The position numbers and the translations under genes were made by a program. Below, piece after piece: positions 5,342 through 9,312 of a stretch of 9,312 nucleotides of DNA. Source of the DNA: DASRHK01 sp035650495. Its GTDB lineage: Bacteria; Pseudomonadota; Gammaproteobacteria; Nevskiales; Nevskiaceae. Where the stretch lies: the NCBI GenBank assembly GCA_035650495.1, contig DASRHK010000134.1:1-9312 (forward strand), read 5' to 3'. Numbering within the stretch: the stretch's first letter is position 1; every line of letters starts with the position of its first letter. The notes beneath the pieces are model-generated. The model was given only the letters and a program-made list of their open reading frames with translations. It did not search any database and was not told the origin of the DNA.

Positions 5342-5926
5342 CTAGAACTCTCCGCGTCGACGCCGGCGACCCAGCGCCGGCAGCAACAGGCCGACGAGGA
5401 CGCCGCCGCCCACGAGCGCAGCGCCCGTGACGATGTTGCGCCGCCAAGCTTGCTGCTCGCTGAACTGCGCCTGCAGCTCGACGCCTTCGCGCTCCTTCTG
5501 CGCCATCTGCTCCTTGAGCTTCTGGTTCTCGTCGGCGAGCTGCAGCGCCGGGCCGGCCTTGGCGACGGTCTCCTTCGCGCGCGCCAGCTCTTCGTCCAGC
5601 TCGCGCTGGTGCGCGCGCATCTGGTTGATCTCCGCCTGCAGCGCGTTCAGCCGGTCCTTCGCGGCCGGCTCGCCGGCGATGAAGCGCGACGGGATCCAGC
5701 CTTCCTTGCCGTCCTCGGTCTTCACGTGCGCGAAGCTGTCCGGGCCGAGTGACTCGAGCACGGTGATCCTGGTGCCGCTCTTCAGATTGGCCCGGATCGT
5801 CGCGTCGTTGCGCGGCGCTTCGCGCATCGTCGCGGTGATCTCGTCGGTGATGTATTGCTGCTTGCCTTCTGCGGCATTCACGGCGGTGCCGGCGCAGAGC
5901 AATGCGAGGACGAAGATTCGCTTCAC
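5342..5926 (-). CDS. SH3-domain / coiled-coil / membrane-anchor protein (YgiM, TIGR04211 type)
   Basis: A 194-residue protein with the layout of the E. coli YgiM family. A signal peptide ends near VNA (16-18). A bacterial SH3 domain follows at about 24-87 (ATMREAPRNDATIRANLKSGTRITVLE, then AHVKTEDGKEGWIPSRFI). Next is a long charged coiled coil at about 90-160 with heptad-like Leu/Glu/Gln content, then one transmembrane segment at 165-185, and a basic end of five Arg plus GEF. The expected topology is a periplasmic SH3 and coiled coil anchored by the C-terminal helix, with the Arg cluster in the cytoplasm. Bacterial SH3 domains often bind peptidoglycan or proteins, but the partner here is unknown. 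The start is GTG, with AGGGAAG at 5931-5937 four bases before it. It begins 24 bases after the aceF stop with no terminator between, so readthrough from the pyruvate dehydrogenase genes is likely. Confidence 0.92.
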   Translation of the reverse strand: MKRIFVLALLCAGTAVNAAEGKQQYITDEITATMREAPRNDATIRANLKSGTRITVLESLGPDSFAHVKTEDGKEGWIPSRFIAGEPAAKDRLNALQAEINQMRAHQRELDEELARAKETVAKAGPALQLADENQKLKEQMAQKEREGVELQAQFSEQQAWRRNIVTGAALVGGGVLVGLLLPALGRRRRRGEF

Positions 5927-5950
5927 GGTTCTTCCCTGTGGTGTTGCGTT

Positions 5951-7585
5951 CTACAACGCGAGGCGGCGCACGTCGGACAAGAGCTTCACCAGCAGCACGA
6001 TGAAGCGCGCGGCGTAAGCACCGTCGATGACGCGATGATCGTACGAGAGCGAGAGCGGCAACAGCAACCGCGGCTCGAAGGCCTTGCCGGTCCACATCGG
6101 CTTCATCTGGGCGCGCGAGGCACCGAGGATCGCGACTTCCGGCGCGTTCACGATCGGCGTGAAGAAGCTGCCGCCGATGCCCCCGAGCGAGGAGATCGAG
6201 AAGCAGCCGCCCTTCATCTCGTCGGGCTTGAGCTTGCCGTCGCGCGCCTTCTTCGCGAGCGCGCCGCACTCGTCGGCGAGCTGCACGACGCCTTTGCGAT
6301 CGACGTCGCGCACGACCGGCACCACGAGCCCGTGCTCGGTGTCCGCCGCGAAGCCAATGTGGCAGTACTTCTTCATGATCAGCGACTCGCCATCCGGCGC
6401 GAGCGAGGAGCGGAATTCGGGATACTCGTCCATCGCCTTCGCCGCGGCTTTCATGATGAACGGCAGGAGCGTGAGCTTCTTGCCGGTCTCCTCCGCGGAC
6501 GATTTGCGGAAGGCCTCGACGTCGGTGATGTCGGCTTCGTCGAACTGCGTGACGTGCGGCACGTTGAGCCACGCGCGATGCAGATGGGTCTTCGACAGCT
6601 TGCGGATGCGCGACAGCGGTTTCGTCTCGACCTCACCGAACTGCGAGAAGTCGACGACCGGGATCGGCGGAATGCCTGCGCCGCCTCCCGCGGCTTGCGG
6701 CGCACTCATCGCCTTCTTCACGAACGCCTGCACGTCCTCGACGGTGACGCGGCCATGGCGGCCGGTTCCGGGCACCTTGGCGAGGTCCACGCCGAGCTCG
6801 CGCGCGAACTTTCGCGTCGCCGGCCCGGCATGTGCGGCGGTCGCGGCTGACGTCGGCGCGACGGTGATCGACCCCGCGGTCGCGGCAACGGGAGCGGGCG
6901 TTGCTACGGATTTCGTAGCGCGATCCTCGGTCGCGGGCCCGACGGCAAGCCTGGCTTCGCTCGTCGCCGGTGCCGCCTGCGATGTCACGTCAGGGGCCGC
7001 GCCGGTGCCTTCGATCGTGCAGACGAGATCGCCCTGCGAAACCTTGTCCCCGATTTTCGACTTGAGCGCGCGCACGATGCCGCCCGCGGGGGACGGCACT
7101 TCCATCGTCGCCTTGTCGGACTCGAGCACGATGAGCGGCGCGTCCTTCTCGACGCGGTCGCCTTCCTTGACCAGCACTTCGATCACCGGTACGCCGCTGT
7201 AGTCGCCGATGTCGGGAATCCTTGCTTCGGTTTTAGTAGCGGTCGGGGCCGGCTTGGGCTGCGGTGGTGGCGGCGGCGGTTTGGCAGGCGCGGCCTTCTG
7301 CGGCTCCGCTGTCTTCGGCGCTTTGGATTTCGTAGCAGTTGCCGCAGCGGGGCCTTCCTCCAGCTCGCAGATCACATCGCCCTGCGACACCTTGTCGCCG
7401 ACCTTGACCTTCATGCCACGCACGGTGCCCGCGGCGGGCGACGGCACTTCCATGGTCGCCTTGTCGGACTCGAGCACGATCAGCGGCTGATCTTTTGCGA
7501 CGCTGTCGCCGTCCTTGACCAGCACTTCGATCACCGGCACGCCGGTGTAATCGCCAATGTCGGGAACCTTGACGGGCTCAGTCAT
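5951..7585 (-). CDS. aceF: Dihydrolipoyllysine-residue acetyltransferase, E2 of pyruvate dehydrogenase
   Basis: A 544-residue E2 subunit that carries the acetyl group on swinging lipoyl arms and transfers it to CoA; it forms the core of the pyruvate dehydrogenase complex in the cytoplasm. Two lipoyl domains are present (about 3-77 and 119-192), each with the motif ESDKATMEVPSP; the lipoylated residues should be Lys42 and Lys158. They are joined by a linker with a run of six Pro (103-108) and Ala/Pro-rich spacers. The E1/E3-binding domain lies at about 253-290 (ATRKFARELGVDLAKVPGTGRHGRVTVEDV). The catalytic domain fills about 310-544 and ends with the active-site motif HRVIDG, with His517 and Asp521. 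E. coli has three lipoyl domains; two is within the family range. It begins 3 bases after the aceE stop, with little Shine-Dalgarno sequence, so it is probably translationally coupled. Confidence 0.98.
   Translation of the reverse strand: MTEPVKVPDIGDYTGVPVIEVLVKDGDSVAKDQPLIVLESDKATMEVPSPAAGTVRGMKVKVGDKVSQGDVICELEEGPAAATATKSKAPKTAEPQKAAPAKPPPPPPQPKPAPTATKTEARIPDIGDYSGVPVIEVLVKEGDRVEKDAPLIVLESDKATMEVPSPAGGIVRALKSKIGDKVSQGDLVCTIEGTGAAPDVTSQAAPATSEARLAVGPATEDRATKSVATPAPVAATAGSITVAPTSAATAAHAGPATRKFARELGVDLAKVPGTGRHGRVTVEDVQAFVKKAMSAPQAAGGGAGIPPIPVVDFSQFGEVETKPLSRIRKLSKTHLHRAWLNVPHVTQFDEADITDVEAFRKSSAEETGKKLTLLPFIMKAAAKAMDEYPEFRSSLAPDGESLIMKKYCHIGFAADTEHGLVVPVVRDVDRKGVVQLADECGALAKKARDGKLKPDEMKGGCFSISSLGGIGGSFFTPIVNAPEVAILGASRAQMKPMWTGKAFEPRLLLPLSLSYDHRVIDGAYAARFIVLLVKLLSDVRRLAL
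7097..7487 (-). repeat. Duplicated lipoyl-domain coding segment within aceF
   Basis: Bases 7097-7139 and 7445-7487 (348 bases apart, around the two lipoyl Lys codons) differ at only 2 of 43 positions by my alignment. Over 69 residues the two domains agree at about 54. This is the usual E2 domain duplication, with especially high DNA identity at the centre. Confidence 0.8.
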
Positions 7586-7588
7586 CGG

Positions 7589-9312
7589 CTACACCAGCCA
7601 CGGCGCAGCGCGATCGGGCTTGATGCCGAAGATCTTGATCGCCTGCGCCACGCGCTCGAGCGGGATCAGCTTCTCGTCGGCCAGCGCCTTCAGCGCCTTC
7701 ACCGTGATCCAGCGCCGATCGACTTCGAAGAAATCGCGCAGCGCCGGGCGATTGTCGCTGCGCCCGAAGCCATCGGTGCCGAGCACATGGTAGGGCAGCG
7801 GCATATAGGGCCGGATCTGATCGGCGTGCGCGCGCACCCAGTCCGTCGATGCGATCGCGGGACCTCGGGCGCCGTCGAAGCATTGCTGCACGTAGGAGCG
7901 CCTTGCGGTCGACGTCGGGTGCAGCAGATTCCAGCGCTCGACTTCGCGCCCGTCGCGCGCGAGCTCGGTGAACGACGGCACGCTCCACACGTCGCTGGTG
8001 ACGTCCCACTCCTCGCGCAGCAGATCTGCCGCGGCGATGACTTCGCGCAGGATCGATCCGCAGCCGAGCAGCTGCACGTGCAGCTTCGAAGGCTTCTTCT
8101 CTTCGCGCAGCCTGTAGAGCCCGCGGATGATGCCGTCCTCGACGCCCGCTGGCATCGCGGGATGCGTGTGGTTCTCGTTGTAGACGGTGAGGTAGTAGTA
8201 GACGTCCTGCGGCTCCGGCCCGTACATCTGCTCCATGCCGTGCTGGACCACGACCGCGAGCTCGTAGGCGAACGCGGGATCGTACGAGCGGCAATTCGGC
8301 ACGATGCTCGAGAACACCTGCGTGTGACCGTCTTCGTGCTGCAGGCCCTCGCCGTTGAGCGTCGTGCGCCCGGCGGTCGCGCCGATCAGGAATCCGCGCG
8401 CGCGCATGTCGCCCGCGGCCCAGCACAGATCAGCAACGCGCTGGAAGCCGAACATCGAATAGAAGATGAAGAACGGGATCATCGACACCCCGTGATTCGA
8501 GTACGCGGTGGCCGCCGCGATCCACGACGACATCGCGCCTGCTTCGGTGATGCCTTCCTCGAGCACCTGGCCCTTCACGTCCTCCTTGTAGAACGCGAGC
8601 TGCTCGGAATCCTCCGGCTTGTACTTCTGGCCCACGATCGAGTAGATGCCGAGCGCGCGGAACATCCCTTCCATGCCGAACGTGCGCGCCTCGTCGGGAA
8701 CGATCGGCACGATGCGGGCGCCGATCGATTTGTCGCGGCAGAGCGCTTGCAGGAGCTGCACGAACGCCATCGTCGTGGAGATCTCGCGATCGGCGGTGCC
8801 GGCGGTGATGCGCTCGAATGAAGACAACGGCGGGATCTGCAGCGCGTCCGATTTGCGATTGCGGAACGGCAGCGGCCCGCCGAGCGCCTTGCGCCGCTCG
8901 CGCATGTATTGCACTTCCGGCGAATCCTCCGGCGGCCGATAGAACGGCGTGCCGGCGATCTTGTCGTCGGCGACGGGGATCTTGAAGCGATCGCGGAAGG
9001 CTTTCAGCGCCTCCTCGCCCATCTTCTTCTGCTGATGCGTGATGTTCTGGCCTTCGCCGGCCTCGCCCATGCCGTAGCCCTTCACGGTCTTCGCGAGGAT
9101 CACCGTGGGCGTGCCTTCGTGCTTCATCGCCGCTGCGTAGGCGGCGTAGACCTTGTGCGGATCATGACCGCCGCGATTGAGCTGCGCGACGTCCTCGTCG
9201 GTCATGGTCGAGACCATGCGCAGCAATTCCGGATCCTTGCCGAAGAAATTCTCGCGCGTGTACTTGCCGCCCTTGGCTTTGTAGTTCTGATACTCACCGT
9301 CGACCGTCTCGT
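7589..9312 (-). CDS. aceE: Pyruvate dehydrogenase E1 component, homodimeric type, 5' partial
   Basis: This is the C-terminal 574 or so codons of the single-chain E1, which decarboxylates pyruvate with thiamine diphosphate and acetylates the lipoyl group of E2. The full enzyme is usually near 890 residues; the N-terminal third lies beyond the window. The frame is open to the edge, starting ETVDGEYQNYKAK, and matches E. coli AceE closely as I remember it. Examples are NRGGHDPHKVYAA, then the inner active-site loop GEAGEGQNITHQQKKM with its His at 9035-9037 (equivalent to His407). Further on come ISTTMAFVQ, DEARTFGMEG, YYSMFGFQR-like FYSMFGFQRVADLCWAAGD, GRTTLNGEGLQHEDGH, and LGTDGFGRSD near the end. 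All look intact. The TAG stop is followed after 3 bases by the aceF ATG, forming a classic aceE-aceF operon. The promoter and any PdhR-like operator would be outside the window. Confidence 0.98.
   Translation of the reverse strand, partial: ETVDGEYQNYKAKGGKYTRENFFGKDPELLRMVSTMTDEDVAQLNRGGHDPHKVYAAYAAAMKHEGTPTVILAKTVKGYGMGEAGEGQNITHQQKKMGEEALKAFRDRFKIPVADDKIAGTPFYRPPEDSPEVQYMRERRKALGGPLPFRNRKSDALQIPPLSSFERITAGTADREISTTMAFVQLLQALCRDKSIGARIVPIVPDEARTFGMEGMFRALGIYSIVGQKYKPEDSEQLAFYKEDVKGQVLEEGITEAGAMSSWIAAATAYSNHGVSMIPFFIFYSMFGFQRVADLCWAAGDMRARGFLIGATAGRTTLNGEGLQHEDGHTQVFSSIVPNCRSYDPAFAYELAVVVQHGMEQMYGPEPQDVYYYLTVYNENHTHPAMPAGVEDGIIRGLYRLREEKKPSKLHVQLLGCGSILREVIAAADLLREEWDVTSDVWSVPSFTELARDGREVERWNLLHPTSTARRSYVQQCFDGARGPAIASTDWVRAHADQIRPYMPLPYHVLGTDGFGRSDNRPALRDFFEVDRRWITVKALKALADEKLIPLERVAQAIKIFGIKPDRAAPWLV

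Noticed and set aside
5277..6572. In-frame upstream extension of the barrel protein to a 631-residue product
   Set aside because: The extension lies in the wrong frame across the SH3 and aceF genes and is Arg/Ala-rich. The ATG at 5276 has both a ribosome site and a signal peptide.
5855..6850. A 331-codon plus-strand open frame opposite aceF
   Set aside because: It is the antisense of a certain gene. Its composition (Arg/Ala/His-rich, no domains) is the usual product of GC-rich codon bias.
7787..8821. A 344-codon plus-strand frame opposite aceE
   Set aside because: Shadow of aceE, with no recognisable domain.

Overview
The window looks like ordinary, densely coded chromosome from a GC-rich proteobacterium. 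The E1 form is the single-chain AceE type, the E2 has tandem lipoyl domains, and there is a DUF1134/EipA-type protein and a YgiM-like SH3 protein. Together these suggest a betaproteobacterium or close relative, but this is inference and no genus can be named. I see no tRNA, rRNA, insertion sequence, prophage or CRISPR array. The longest gap between genes is only about 114 bases.

Left part, 1-1850 (+ strand): the C-terminal two thirds of a zinc metallopeptidase of family M13 (neprilysin/PepO type), cut by the window edge. It is followed by a very small exported protein rich in Ala, Pro and Lys that resembles acid-shock protein Asr, closed by a textbook intrinsic terminator.

Middle, 1859-3207: a minus-strand pair made of a small putative lipoprotein and an alkyltransferase-like DNA repair protein, in which Trp replaces the reactive Cys. 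It is divergent from a plus-strand gene for a periplasmic DUF1134/EipA-family protein. That gene has a strong Shine-Dalgarno sequence with a perfect 7-bp-arm dyad just upstream.

Right part, 3216-9312 (all - strand, read right to left): aceE (pyruvate dehydrogenase E1, 5' end outside the window), aceF (E2, two lipoyl domains, 3 bases after aceE), an SH3/coiled-coil/membrane-anchor protein of YgiM type, an outer-membrane beta-barrel protein, a lipoprotein, and a membrane-anchored metallo-beta-lactamase-fold hydrolase. Gaps are 3, 24, 64, 8 and about 19 bases, with no clear terminator between them, so transcription could run from the central-metabolism genes into the envelope genes. No lpd (E3) gene follows aceF here.

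I found no convincing new defence or mobile system. The items most worth a second look are the four-gene envelope set behind aceEF, the probable CTG start and overlap at the lipoprotein gene, the Arg-rich tail on the barrel protein, and the Asr-like gene.
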